Source of the DNA: Rhodospirillaceae bacterium
Lineage (GTDB): Bacteria; Pseudomonadota; Alphaproteobacteria; JAEULC01
Reading direction: 5' to 3'
DNA length: 35,473 nt
Assembly: GCA_023266845.1 (NCBI GenBank)
Contig: JAHFPH010000026.1
Coordinates: 1-35,473 of the forward strand
The notes under the pieces were generated by a model. The model worked only from the letters and a program-made list of their open reading frames with translations, was not told the origin of the DNA and did not search any database. How positions within the stretch are numbered: the first letter of the stretch is position 1; each line of letters begins with the position of its first letter. Positions 9,522-19,329 of this stretch are shown piece by piece. The position numbers were made by a program, and so were the translations under genes.

Positions 9522-10493
9522 ATGGTCAAGGCGATCCGTATCCACGAAACCGGCGGGCCCGAAGTGATGCGCTGGGAAGACGTCGAACTGCCGGCGCCCG
9601 GCCCCGGCCAGGTGCTGGTGCGCAGCACGGCGGTGGGGCTGAACTACATCGACACCTATCACCGCTCGGGCCTTTACCCCATGCCGCTGCCGCTGACCCT
9701 CGGCATGGAAGGGGCGGGGGTGGTCGAGGCGGTCGGGCCGAAGGTGAAGGAGTTCAAGCCGGGCGATCACGTCGCCTATGCCGCGCCGATCGGCTCGTAC
9801 AGCGAACGCTGCCTGCGTCCCGCCGACCGCGTGGTGAAAATACCCAAGGGCGTGGACGACCGCGTCGCCGCCGCGATGATGCTGAAGGGCATGACCGCCT
9901 GGTATTTGCTGCGCCGGACCTACGTCGTGAAAAAGGGCGACACGATCCTGGTCCATGCCGCCGCCGGCGGGGTGGGGCAGATCCTGTCGCAATGGGGCAA
10001 GGCGCTGGGCGCGCGGGTCATCGGCACGGTCGGCAGCGAGGCCAAAGTCGCCGCCGCGAAAAAGGCGGGCTGCAAGGACGTGATCGTACTGGGCCAAGGC
10101 AAGCTCGCGGACAAGGTGAAGGAGCTGACCAAGGGCGCGGGCGTCCCGGTGGTCTATGACGGCATCGGCAAGGACACGTTCAACGACTCGCTGGATTGCC
10201 TCAGGCCGCTGGGGCTGATGGTTGCCTATGGCAACGCTTCGGGCCCGGTGCCGCCGGTCAATCTCGGCATCCTGTCGCAGAAAGGTTCGCTCTATGTCAC
10301 CCGGCCGACGCTGATGACCTACACCGCCAAGCGCGAGGACCTGGTGAAAGCGGCCAGCGACCTGTTCGCCGTGGTCAAGGCCAGGAAGGTGAAAATCGCG
10401 ATCAACCAGACCTATCCGCTGGCCGAGGCGGCCCAGGCGCATCGCGACCTGGAAGCGCGCAAGACCACTGGATCGACGGTGCTGCTGCCGTAG
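9522..10493 (+). CDS. NAD(P)H:quinone oxidoreductase, MDR/zeta-crystallin family
   Basis: MVKAIRIHETGGPEVMRWEDVELPAPGPGQVLVR...NYIDTYHRSGLYPMPLPLTLGMEGAG...VHAAAGGVGQILSQ. Confidence 0.93.
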   Translation: MVKAIRIHETGGPEVMRWEDVELPAPGPGQVLVRSTAVGLNYIDTYHRSGLYPMPLPLTLGMEGAGVVEAVGPKVKEFKPGDHVAYAAPIGSYSERCLRPADRVVKIPKGVDDRVAAAMMLKGMTAWYLLRRTYVVKKGDTILVHAAAGGVGQILSQWGKALGARVIGTVGSEAKVAAAKKAGCKDVIVLGQGKLADKVKELTKGAGVPVVYDGIGKDTFNDSLDCLRPLGLMVAYGNASGPVPPVNLGILSQKGSLYVTRPTLMTYTAKREDLVKAASDLFAVVKARKVKIAINQTYPLAEAAQAHRDLEARKTTGSTVLLP

Positions 10494-10499
10494 CGAAGC

Positions 10500-10586
<87 letters not shown>

Positions 10587-10592
10587 TTACAG

Positions 10593-12020
10593 CTACTGAT
10601 TCATCGCCTGGAAGAAGTCGTTGTTGGTCTTGCTGTGCTTCAGCTTGTCCAGCAGAAATTCCATCGCGTCCACCGTGCCCATCGGCATCAGGATGCGGCG
10701 CAGCACCCACATCTTCGACAGCACGCTCTTTTCCACCAGCAGCTCTTCCTTGCGCGTGCCCGACTTGGTGATGTCGATCGCCGGGAAGGTGCGTTTGTCG
10801 GAAAGCTTGCGGTCGAGGATGATCTCCGAGTTGCCGGTGCCCTTGAACTCCTCGAAGATCACCTCGTCCATGCGGCTGCCGGTGTCGATCAGCGCGGTCG
10901 CGATGATGGTCAGGCTGCCGCCTTCCTCGATATTGCGCGCCGCGCCGAAAAACCGCTTGGGGCGCTGCAGCGCGTTGGCGTCCACGCCGCCGGTCAAAAC
11001 CTTGCCCGAGCTCGGCACCACGGTGTTGTAGGCGCGCGCCAGGCGCGTGATCGAATCCAGCAGGATCACCACGTCGCGCCGGTGCTCGACCAGGCGCTTG
11101 GCCTTTTCGATCACCATCTCGGCCACCGCCACGTGGCGCGAGGCCGGCTCGTCGAAGGTCGAGCTGACCACCTCGCCCTTGACCGAGCGCGTCATGTCGG
11201 TCACTTCCTCCGGGCGCTCGTCGATCAGCAGCACGATCAGGAACACCTCGGGATGGTTGACCGCGATGGCGTGCGCCATGTTCTGCAGCAGCACGGTCTT
11301 GCCGGTGCGCGGTGGCGCCACGATCAGGCCGCGCTGGCCCTTGCCCTGCGGCGCGATCAGGTCGATCACGCGCGTGGACAGGTCGTGGCGGATGTCCGAC
11401 GTGCCCTTGGTCGTGGGCTTGCCCGGCAGGCTCAACGTATCTCCGTCGCCGTTGGCTTTCGACTTTCCCTTGGCCGGTTTTTCCTTTTCCTGCCGTTCCT
11501 GCATCTCGGGCATTTCGTTGGCCGCGATCTTCGATTTGCTGCGATACTGCGGCGGTCCCGCGGTGCCCGGCTCCAGCTCCAGCCGCAGCATCTCCTCGGG
11601 ATACAGCGGCGTCAGGTTGTCGAAGTTGATGCGGTGCCGCACGTTGTCCGGCGGTTCGAAGTTGATGTTGTTGACCTTCAGCAGCGCGAAATAGCGCTCA
11701 CCGTCCTTGGGCGAACGGATCTGGCCGTCCACGGTGTCGCCGGTACGCAGGCCGAAACGCCTGACCTGGCTTGGGGACACGTAGATGTCGTCCGGGCCGG
11801 GCAGGTAGTTGGCCTCGGGTGAGCGCAGGAAACCGAACCCGTCGGACAATATCTCCAGCACGCCGTCGCCGTAGATCGCCTGGTCGTTGTCGGCGAGCTG
11901 CTTCAGGATCGCGAACATCATGTCCTGCTTGCGCAGCGTGCTGGCGTTCTCGATCTGCAGCTGCTCGGCGAAAGCGAGAAGCTCGGCCGGGGTCTTGGTT
12001 TTGAGTTCCTTGAGATTCAT
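10593..12020 (-). CDS. rho: Transcription termination factor Rho
   Basis: [15 protein letters not shown]...[36 protein letters not shown]...[20 protein letters not shown]...[15 protein letters not shown]. Start set at the MNLK ATG rather than the longer ORF. Confidence 0.97.
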   Translation of the reverse strand: MNLKELKTKTPAELLAFAEQLQIENASTLRKQDMMFAILKQLADNDQAIYGDGVLEILSDGFGFLRSPEANYLPGPDDIYVSPSQVRRFGLRTGDTVDGQIRSPKDGERYFALLKVNNINFEPPDNVRHRINFDNLTPLYPEEMLRLELEPGTAGPPQYRSKSKIAANEMPEMQERQEKEKPAKGKSKANGDGDTLSLPGKPTTKGTSDIRHDLSTRVIDLIAPQGKGQRGLIVAPPRTGKTVLLQNMAHAIAVNHPEVFLIVLLIDERPEEVTDMTRSVKGEVVSSTFDEPASRHVAVAEMVIEKAKRLVEHRRDVVILLDSITRLARAYNTVVPSSGKVLTGGVDANALQRPKRFFGAARNIEEGGSLTIIATALIDTGSRMDEVIFEEFKGTGNSEIILDRKLSDKRTFPAIDITKSGTRKEELLVEKSVLSKMWVLRRILMPMGTVDAMEFLLDKLKHSKTNNDFFQAMNQ

Positions 12021-12205
12021 GGTGGGCGCCGGTTGGTGAAGGGTTGGGGGAATCGCCGCCGCGGCTTGGTCTTTTGGCTTGAATGCCCTGGCCCTGGCTG
12101 GGGCGGGCAAGACGCGGTGTTGCAAGGAAATGTCCGGCGAGAACCGCCGACCCGCCCAAAATCGCCCAATCCTCCGCTGCCGTCAAGCGGTTTGGCGAAA
12201 ATGGC

Positions 12206-12646
12206 TCAGAACGGCTTGATTACCGCCAAAAATACGATGGCGATCAGCAGCAGCGTGGGTATCTCGTTGGCGATGCGGTAGAAGCGCGGGGGGCGGGTGT
12301 TGCGGTCCTGCTCGAAATCCTTGCGCCAAGTTGCGTAGAGGTGGTGCAGCACGCTCATGGCGACTACCAGCGCCAATTTGACGTAGAGCCAGCCACGGCC
12401 CCAATCCTGAACCGTCAGCAGCATGCCGCCGGAGATGAAGGCGGCGATCATCGCCGGATTGACGATCGCGCGCAGCAGGCGTCGCTCCATCACCTTCAGC
12501 GTCTCCGACAGCTCCGTGCCCGGCTTGGCCGCGGCGTGATAGACGTAGAGGCGCGGCAGATACAGCATCCCCGCCATCCATGCCATCACGGCCACGATGT
12601 GCAGCGCCTTGATCCAGGCGTGCCACTGAGAAACGAACGCGGTCAT
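12206..12646 (-). CDS. hemJ: HemJ protoporphyrinogen IX oxidase
   Basis: WIKALHIVAVMAWMAGMLYLPRLYVYHAAAKPG...KVMERRLLRAIVNPAM; next to hemH. Confidence 0.9.
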   Translation of the reverse strand: MTAFVSQWHAWIKALHIVAVMAWMAGMLYLPRLYVYHAAAKPGTELSETLKVMERRLLRAIVNPAMIAAFISGGMLLTVQDWGRGWLYVKLALVVAMSVLHHLYATWRKDFEQDRNTRPPRFYRIANEIPTLLLIAIVFLAVIKPF

Positions 12647-13707
12647 GGCGCGACGGCCTGCATCGCGCAGCGCGCGAGGCCCGCCGGACAGATCCGCGCG
12701 CCGGCGGCCGATGCGATTGCGGGCGGGCGCCGCACCGCCGCGCGCACAAGGTTGGCAAGACCGTCGATGAACGCAGCCTCGGTACCTACGGTCGGGACGC
12801 GGACATAGGCGGGCGCGCGCTCGGCTTCCGCCAAACGCCGGTAGTCGATATCCAGCTCGACCAGCGTTTCGGAATGCTCGCTGACGAAGGCGATGGGAAA
12901 CAGCGCGATGGCGCGCCGGTCGCGCGCGGCGCGAACGATCTCGGCGTCCGTGTAGGGCTGCAACCACGTCAGCGGTCCGACGCGACTTTGGTAGCACACC
13001 ACATGGTCCAGCTCCGACCAGGCCGGATCACGGCGTTTCAAAGCTTCTATGATCGCCGCAGCACTGCGCTCGACTTGGTGCTGGTACGGATCGCCTCGAT
13101 CCACCGTCTTTTGCGGCAAGCCATGCGCCGACAGCAGCAGCCGCGGCGCGCCCGACAGTTTCGCCTGGCGCAGCGCCGTGTCGATCGCTTGGGCGGCGGC
13201 GGCAACGAAGCCCGGCTCGTCGGGATAGCAGCACACGGCGTGGGTCGATACGTCGATGCCCGCGGCTCCTGCCGCTTCGCGCCAGCGTCGCAGCGACGAC
13301 CCCGACGTGGTGCCCGAGAATTGCGGGTAAAGCGGCAGCAGCACGATCGCGTGGGGATCGAAACTCGCGACAGCGCGCGCGGTTTCCTCGGTCATGGGAT
13401 GCCAATAGCGCATGGCGGTGAAGACTTTGGTTTCGCCTTCGCCGCTCAGCGCCGCTTCCAGGGCTTGCGCCTGCGCCCGCGTGTTCGCCAGCAACGGCGA
13501 CGCGCCGCCGATCTTGGCATAGTTTTCACGCGCCGGTTTCTCGCGGCGTCGCGCGATCAACTGCGCCAGCAGCCAGCGCAGGGGCTGCGGCAGCTCCAGG
13601 ATCGCCGGATCGTTGAACAGATTGACCAGGAACGGACGCACGGCCTGCAACGAATCCGGCCCCCCCAGATTCATCAGCACGACCGCGATGCGCCGGCCGG
13701 TGTTCAT
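12643..13707 (-). CDS. hemH: Ferrochelatase
   Basis: VVLMNLGGPDSLQAVRPFLVNLFNDPAILELP...MRYWHPMTEE...LLPLYPQFSGTTSGSS...LLLSAHGLPQKTVDRGDPYQHQVE...FVSEHSETLVELDIDY. Confidence 0.96.
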   Translation of the reverse strand: MNTGRRIAVVLMNLGGPDSLQAVRPFLVNLFNDPAILELPQPLRWLLAQLIARRREKPARENYAKIGGASPLLANTRAQAQALEAALSGEGETKVFTAMRYWHPMTEETARAVASFDPHAIVLLPLYPQFSGTTSGSSLRRWREAAGAAGIDVSTHAVCCYPDEPGFVAAAAQAIDTALRQAKLSGAPRLLLSAHGLPQKTVDRGDPYQHQVERSAAAIIEALKRRDPAWSELDHVVCYQSRVGPLTWLQPYTDAEIVRAARDRRAIALFPIAFVSEHSETLVELDIDYRRLAEAERAPAYVRVPTVGTEAAFIDGLANLVRAAVRRPPAIASAAGARICPAGLARCAMQAVAP

Positions 13708-14780
13708 GCAGCCGCAGCTCCGCGCACGATCCGCACCAGCTCCGCCACATGCTCGGGCGGCGTTTCCGGCACGATGCCGTGTCCAAGATTGAACACGAAC
13801 GGGCCTTCGCCGAGCGCGGCAAGGATCGTTTCGACTCCCCGGCGCATCGCGTCGCCGCCCGCGACCAGAATTTGCGGATCCAGATTGCCCTGGACCGGAA
13901 GCCGCGCCTGCAATGCCCGGGCAAGAACCAGCGGCACGCCCGGGTCGAGACTCAGCGCGTTGACGCCGGTTTCGCGGGCGTAGTCGGCATAGAGCATCCC
14001 CGCGCCACGCGGAAAACCGATGATCGGCACATCGGGGTTCTTTTTCTTCACCCGCGCGACGATCGAGCGCGTCGGTTCGATCACCCAACGTCGGAATTCG
14101 GGCTCGCCCAGCACGCCGGCCCAGCTGTCGAACAGTTGCAGCGCTTCGGCGCCCGCGTCGATTTGCGCCGTAAGGTAATCCGACGTGGCTTCGACCAGTA
14201 CCTCGATCAGCTTGGCGAAATTTTTCGCATCGGCAAGGGCGAAACTCTTGCTCGCGGAAAAATCGTTGCCCGACCGCCCTTCGATCATATAGGTCGCGAC
14301 CGTCCATGGCGCGCCCGCGAATCCGATCAAGGCCGTCGACGCCGGCAATCCGCGTCGCACGGACCGAATGGTCTCGAACACCGGCGCTAGGCGCGTACAG
14401 ACTCCATCGCCGTTCAGCTTACCCAGGTCGGTCGGCTGGATCGGATCGAGTTTGGGTCCTTCACCTTCCACGAACCCGACACGCCGTCCCAGCGCATACG
14501 GCACCACCAGAATGTCCGAAAACAGGATCGCCGCATCCAGATCGAAACGCCGAACGGGCTGTAGCGTGATTTCAGCCGCCAGATCGGGCGAAAAGCATAA
14601 ATCCAGGAATGTCTTCGCCTTGGACCTTAGCGCCCGGTATTCCGGCAAGTAGCGTCCTGCCTGGCGCATCAACCAGACGGGCGGGGGCGCGACGCTACCG
14701 CCGGCTAGGACCCGCAGTAATCGCTTGGCCGGCATCGCACCGCGATCCTCGATATTCGCGTTGGATTTCGCGTTATCCAT
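13704..14780 (-). CDS. hemE: Uroporphyrinogen decarboxylase
   Basis: PPPVWLMRQAGRYLPEYRALRSKAKTFLDLC...DAAILFSDILVVPYALG...LIGFAGAPWTVATYMIEG. Confidence 0.96.
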   Translation of the reverse strand: MDNAKSNANIEDRGAMPAKRLLRVLAGGSVAPPPVWLMRQAGRYLPEYRALRSKAKTFLDLCFSPDLAAEITLQPVRRFDLDAAILFSDILVVPYALGRRVGFVEGEGPKLDPIQPTDLGKLNGDGVCTRLAPVFETIRSVRRGLPASTALIGFAGAPWTVATYMIEGRSGNDFSASKSFALADAKNFAKLIEVLVEATSDYLTAQIDAGAEALQLFDSWAGVLGEPEFRRWVIEPTRSIVARVKKKNPDVPIIGFPRGAGMLYADYARETGVNALSLDPGVPLVLARALQARLPVQGNLDPQILVAGGDAMRRGVETILAALGEGPFVFNLGHGIVPETPPEHVAELVRIVRGAAAA

Positions 14781-15162
14781 CCCTCTTCTCTTAACATTCT
14801 TTCTATTAGAAAGAATTGTAGTAGAGGTTGTTGGGCATGTGTAACGCGGGTATCCCCGCGCTCTCCGCGGTTGGCGATACCGACTCCGGTCAGCGGGGAT
14901 ATCCTGTGAATTGTGGAGTATTACGTAGACATAGTTTCGAAAGCGCCATTTTTCGCCGTTAAAAATGTGGATTAAATCAAGTGAATTAGGTGGATGAAAG
15001 GCTTTTATTGTTGAGTTCCGTTCGGTGAACGGAATGTGCTTCGCCGATCAAACCCTGGGCACGGTTAACGGTTGCGTCGGGAAACACAGGGGTCGAATAT
15101 AGCCACAATCGTCATACCGCGTTAGCACACAGTCTTTAATCCATGCTCCGGTCTTTCGTTTG
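14781..15162. other. Predicted chromosomal replication origin (oriC), hemE/ppsR intergenic
   Basis: Divergent hemE(-)/ppsR(+) junction with flanking maf-aroE-coaE-dnaQ, the conserved alphaproteobacterial origin neighbourhood; AT-richer stretch 14935-15012; DnaA-box-like TGTGGATTA (14966-14974, 8/9 to TGTGGATAA), GGTGGATGA (14989-14997, 7/9), TGTGGAGTA (14912-14920, 7/9), ATAGCCACA (15099-15107, 7/9); three dyads. Confidence 0.75.
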
Positions 15163-15981
15163 ATGAAATCCTTTCACCTGCACCTCGTTTCCGACGCCAC
15201 CGGCGAAACCTTGCACAGCGTCGCACGCGCCTGCCTGTCGCAGTTCGAGGGAATCGAGCCGGTCGAGCATGTCTGGCCGATGACCCGCACCCAGGGTCAG
15301 ATGGACCGGGTACTGGCGGCGATCGCCGCCCATCCCGGTATCGTCCTGTATACGTTGGTGAACTCGACGTTCCGTCAAAGCCTGCATGACGCCTGCCGCA
15401 AGCTGCAGCTTCCCTGCATCTCGGTGCTCGATCCCGTATTCATGGGTTTGGGCGCCTATCTTGGGCTTGAGGCGCGCGGCCAGCCCGGCCGGCAGCATCT
15501 GATGGACGCGCATTATTTCGACCGCATCGATGCCATGCATTTCGCCATCGCGCATGACGACGGGCAAATGCTGGAAACCCTGGCGCAGGCCGACGTGGTG
15601 CTGGTGGGCGTCTCGCGCACCTCCAAAACGCCGACCTGCCAATACCTGGCCAATCGCGGCATCAAGGCCGCCAACGTGCCGCTGGTTCCCACCAGCGCGC
15701 CGCCGCCCGAGCTGCTCAACCTGAAAGGGCCCGTGGTGGTGGGATTGACCAAGGACCCAAGCCGGCTGGTGCAGGTGCGGCGCAACCGCGTGCGCATGCT
15801 GAACCAGGACGAAGAGACGGACTATACCGATCTTGAAGTGGTGAAAAAGGAAATGGCGTCGGCGCGACGGCTCTACGCGCGGCAGAACTGGCCCGCGATC
15901 GACGTGACCCGCCGCTCGATCGAAGAAACCGCGGCCGCGATCATGCAGATCGTCCAGCAGCACCGCGAGCAGGCGCAATGA
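15163..15981 (+). CDS. ppsR: Pyruvate, phosphate dikinase regulatory protein (DUF299, PpsR-like)
   Basis: MKSFHLHLVSDATGETLHSVARACLSQF...DVVLVGVSRTSKTPTCQYLANRGIKAANVPLVP. ORF track starts at TTG 15160; ATG 15163 preferred. Confidence 0.93.
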   Translation: MKSFHLHLVSDATGETLHSVARACLSQFEGIEPVEHVWPMTRTQGQMDRVLAAIAAHPGIVLYTLVNSTFRQSLHDACRKLQLPCISVLDPVFMGLGAYLGLEARGQPGRQHLMDAHYFDRIDAMHFAIAHDDGQMLETLAQADVVLVGVSRTSKTPTCQYLANRGIKAANVPLVPTSAPPPELLNLKGPVVVGLTKDPSRLVQVRRNRVRMLNQDEETDYTDLEVVKKEMASARRLYARQNWPAIDVTRRSIEETAAAIMQIVQQHREQAQ

Positions 15982-16592
15982 CCGCCACCGCCGGCGCGGC
16001 AGTGCTGTGGCTCGCCTCGGCCAGCCGGACGCGCGCCGAGGTCTTGCGGCGCGCCGGCGTGCCGGCGCACACGGAGCCGGCGCAAATCGACGAAGCCGAG
16101 ATCAAATCGTCGCTGCGCTCCGGGGGCGCTAACGCGGCGCGCGCGGCGGAAACGCTGGCGGAACTCAAGGCCGCGCGCGTGTCGCGCCGGCACGCGGGCG
16201 CGCTGGTGGTGGGCGCGGACCAGATGCTGGAATGCGACGGCGTCTGGTACGACAAGCCCCGCGACATGGACGAGGCGCGCGCGCAACTTCGCGCCTTGCG
16301 CGGCAAGCGGCACGACCTGCACAGCGCCGTGTGCGTGATGCGCGACGGAGCACGGCTGTGGCGCCATGGCGAGCGCACCCGGCTTTGGATGCGCGACTTC
16401 AGCGAGGACTTCCTGGACGACTATCTCAAATCCGCCGGCGCCGAGGCGCTGGACGTGGTCGGCTGCTACCGGCTGGAGGGACCGGGGGTGCAGCTCTTCG
16501 CGCGGATCGACGGCGACTTCTTCGCGATACTTGGGCTGCCGCTGCTGCCGCTGCTCGATTTCCTGCGCGGCCAAGGCGCGGTGCGGACATGA
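15978..16592 (+). CDS. maf: Maf-like nucleotide pyrophosphatase
   Basis: LWLASASRTRAEVLRRAGV...ALVVGADQMLECDG...LRALRGKRHDLHSAV...VGCYRLEGPGVQLFARIDGDFFAILGLPLLPLL. Confidence 0.9.
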   Translation: MTATAGAAVLWLASASRTRAEVLRRAGVPAHTEPAQIDEAEIKSSLRSGGANAARAAETLAELKAARVSRRHAGALVVGADQMLECDGVWYDKPRDMDEARAQLRALRGKRHDLHSAVCVMRDGARLWRHGERTRLWMRDFSEDFLDDYLKSAGAEALDVVGCYRLEGPGVQLFARIDGDFFAILGLPLLPLLDFLRGQGAVRT

Positions 16593-17428
16593 GGCTCACC
16601 GGCAAGGCGAAGCTGGCGGGGGTCATGGGCTGGCCGGTCGGGCATTCGCGTTCGCCGCGCCTGCACGGCTTCTGGCTGGAGCGGCACCGCATCGACGGCG
16701 CCTATGTACCGCTTGCGGTAAGGCCCGAACATGCGGTCCAGGCGATCCGGGCGCTGCCGGCCCTCGGCTTCGCGGGATGCAACGTCACCGTGCCGCACAA
16801 GGAAACGGCGCTTGCCACGGCCGACGAGGCGGACATGGTGGCGCGGCGGATCGGCGCCGTGAACACGCTGGTCGTTCTGCCCGACGGCACGATCCACGGC
16901 ATGAACACCGACGCGCACGGGTTTCTCGCCAACCTGCAGCAGCGCGCGCCGGGCTGGCGCGTCAATGCCGGCCCGGCCGTGGTGCTGGGCGCGGGCGGCG
17001 CCGCGCGGGCGGTGGTTGCGGCGTTGATCGACGTGGGCGCGCCGCAGGTCAGGGTGGTGAACCGCAACGTCGCGCGCGCCGAGGCGCTGGCCAAGAGCAT
17101 CGGCGGACCGGTGCGCGTCATGCCCTGGGAATCGCGCGCGGCCACGCTGGGCGACGCGGCGCTGCTGGTCAACACCACCACGCTCGGCATGACCGGCCAG
17201 CCGCCTTTGGACCTTTCGCTCGACAAGCTGCCGCTGAACGCGGTGGTCAACGACATCGTCTACGTGCCGCTGGAAACCGACCTGTTGCACCGGGCGCGCG
17301 AGCGCGGCAACACGGCGGTGGACGGCATCGGCATGCTGCTGCATCAGGCGCGGCCTGGCTTCGCCGCCTGGTTCGGGGTCGAGCCGGCGGTGGACGAAGC
17401 GCTGCGCCGTGCCGTGCTGGAAGGCTGA
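16589..17428 (+). CDS. aroE: Shikimate dehydrogenase
   Basis: GVMGWPVGHSRSPRLHGFWLERHRIDGAYVPLAV...GCNVTVPHKETAL...NTDAHGF...VLGAGGAARAVVAAL. Confidence 0.95.
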   Translation: MRLTGKAKLAGVMGWPVGHSRSPRLHGFWLERHRIDGAYVPLAVRPEHAVQAIRALPALGFAGCNVTVPHKETALATADEADMVARRIGAVNTLVVLPDGTIHGMNTDAHGFLANLQQRAPGWRVNAGPAVVLGAGGAARAVVAALIDVGAPQVRVVNRNVARAEALAKSIGGPVRVMPWESRAATLGDAALLVNTTTLGMTGQPPLDLSLDKLPLNAVVNDIVYVPLETDLLHRARERGNTAVDGIGMLLHQARPGFAAWFGVEPAVDEALRRAVLEG

Positions 17429-17435
17429 TGGCGGG

Positions 17436-18089
17436 ATGGTGATTTTGGGCCTGACAGGCTCGATCGGCATGGGCAAAAGCACGGCGGCGGCGATGCTGAG
17501 GCGCATGGGCGTGCCGGTGCACGACGCCGACGTCGCGGTCCACCGCCTGACCGGAAGCGGCGGCGCGGCTGTAGCGGCGATCGGCGCCGCGTTTCCCGGC
17601 ACGGTGACCGGCGGCGCGGTGGACCGAAAGAAGCTCGGCGCTGTCGTGTTCGCCGATTCAACCGCCTTGCGGCGGCTCGAGACGATCCTGCATCCCCTGG
17701 TGCGCAGCGAGGAAACGCGGTTTCTTTGCGCTTGCGCGCGCAGGCGGGTTCCCGCCGTGGCGCTGAACATCCCGCTGCTGTACGAGACTGAAGGCCAGGC
17801 GCGATGCGACGCCGTGGCCGTGGTCAGCGCACCGGCGATGGCGCAACGCGCGCGCGTTCTTTCCCGCGCCGGAATGACCGGCGACAAGCTCGCCGGCGTT
17901 CTTCGGCGCCAAATGTCCGATGCGGAAAAACGCCGCCGGGCGGATTTCGTGGTGCAAACGGGATTGACCAAGCGCGCGACATGGCGGCAGTTGTCGCGCA
18001 TCGTCGCGGCGCTCAAGTCCCGGCGCGGCCGCAAATGGCGGCCGGGCGCCACTCTAACCTGGACGGCAAAGGGCATCGGACATGCGTGA
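17436..18089 (+). CDS. coaE: Dephospho-CoA kinase
   Basis: VILGLTGSIGMGKSTAAAMLRRMGVPVHDADVAVHRL...LNIPLLYETEGQARCDAVAVVSAP. Confidence 0.94.
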   Translation: MVILGLTGSIGMGKSTAAAMLRRMGVPVHDADVAVHRLTGSGGAAVAAIGAAFPGTVTGGAVDRKKLGAVVFADSTALRRLETILHPLVRSEETRFLCACARRRVPAVALNIPLLYETEGQARCDAVAVVSAPAMAQRARVLSRAGMTGDKLAGVLRRQMSDAEKRRRADFVVQTGLTKRATWRQLSRIVAALKSRRGRKWRPGATLTWTAKGIGHA

Positions 18090-18771
18090 ATTGGTGGTCG
18101 ACACCGAAACGACGGGCCTGGACCCCGCCCAGGGCCATCGGGTGGTCGAGGTGGCGTGCGTCGAGCTGATGAACCACATCCCGACCGGGCGCGCGTTCCA
18201 GACTTATTTGAACCCGTGCCGCGACATGCCGCCGGAGGCGTTCGACATCCACGGGCTTAGCGCCGAGTTCCTTGCCGACAAGCCGGAATTCGGGGCCATC
18301 GCCGGGCAATTGCTGGAATTCATATCGGACGATCCGCTGATCATGCACAACGCCGAGTTCGACCTGAAATTCATCAACGCGGAACTGGCGCTGGTTGGAA
18401 GACCGGCTTTGCCCTTCATGCGGGTGGTGGACACGGTGGGGATGGCGCGGCGGCGGTTTCCCGGCGCTCCGGCCAGCCTCGACGCGCTATGCAAGCGTTT
18501 TTCCATCGACAATACCCAGCGCGAAAAACACGGCGCGCTGCTGGACGCCGCGCTGCTGGCCCAGGTCTATATCGAGCTGATCGGCGGAAGGCAGCCCGGG
18601 CTGGAATTGGCGGCCTCGAACGCCGCCGCTTCGTCGCAGGCGGCGATCGCCGGTTCGCTCGCGCGGCGTCAGGCGCGTCAGCTGCGCCCGCCGCACGCGC
18701 CCACAGCGCAAGAGGCCGCGGCGCACGAAGCTTTCGTGGCCGGACTGGCGGACGCGATCTGGCGGAAATGA
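18082..18771 (+). CDS. dnaQ: DNA polymerase III epsilon subunit
   Basis: MRELVVDTETTGLDPAQGHRVVEVACVEL...HGLSAEFLADKPEF...IMHNAEFDLKFINAEL...LDALCKRFSIDNTQREKHGALLDAALLAQVYIEL. Confidence 0.95.
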   Translation: MRELVVDTETTGLDPAQGHRVVEVACVELMNHIPTGRAFQTYLNPCRDMPPEAFDIHGLSAEFLADKPEFGAIAGQLLEFISDDPLIMHNAEFDLKFINAELALVGRPALPFMRVVDTVGMARRRFPGAPASLDALCKRFSIDNTQREKHGALLDAALLAQVYIELIGGRQPGLELAASNAAASSQAAIAGSLARRQARQLRPPHAPTAQEAAAHEAFVAGLADAIWRK

Positions 18772-18775
18772 CGGC

Positions 18776-19246
18776 TCAGGCCTGGGCCGGAGCCTGCGCC
18801 TGGCGGCGATAGAGCTCGACGAAGTCGATCGGCTGGATCAGCATCGGCGGCAATCCGGCTTCGCGCGTCAGTGTCGAGATCACCGCGCGCGCGAATGGAA
18901 ACAGCAGCCGCGGCGCCTCGATCAGCAACAGAGGTTTCAGCGCATCCTCGTCCGTCGCCTTGGCGGTGAACACGCCGGCGTATTCCAGCTCGACGATGAA
19001 CAGCGGCTCCTCGCCAAGCTTGGCCTCGGCGTTCAGCATAAGCGTGACTTCGTAGACGTCGCTGCCAAGGTTGCGCGCCTGCACGTTGACGTTCACCTGA
19101 ATCTGCGGCTGTTGGTTCAGGCGGCGCAGAATTTCCGGCGCGTTCGGCAGCTCGAAAGAAAGGTCCTTGATGTATTGCGCGTTCACCAGCAGCGGCGCCT
19201 GCGCCGCTTGCGCGGCCGCGGCGCCGCCATTTCCTTGATCGCTCAT
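18776..19246 (-). CDS. secB: Protein-export chaperone SecB
   Basis: LLVNAQYIKDLSFELPNAPEILR...VYEVTLMLNAEAKLGEEPLFIVELEYAGVF...LLIEAPRLLFPFARAVISTLTREAGLPPMLIQPIDFVELY. Confidence 0.96.
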   Translation of the reverse strand: MSDQGNGGAAAAQAAQAPLLVNAQYIKDLSFELPNAPEILRRLNQQPQIQVNVNVQARNLGSDVYEVTLMLNAEAKLGEEPLFIVELEYAGVFTAKATDEDALKPLLLIEAPRLLFPFARAVISTLTREAGLPPMLIQPIDFVELYRRQAQAPAQA

Positions 19247-19329
19247 GGAAGAATCCGTCGTTGCTTAATGAAACCGCCAGGCCGCCCCAGTCCGAGCCGC
19301 GCTTGGGCTATCACGGATCGTCCGGCGGC

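Noticed and set aside
12643-14307. 554-aa ORF containing ferrochelatase
   Set aside because: N-terminal 200 aa is an out-of-frame reading of hemE; true hemH start is ATG at 13707.
14959-14975. TTAA...TTAA pair resembling a CtrA box in the origin
   Set aside because: Spacing is 9 nt rather than the canonical 7.
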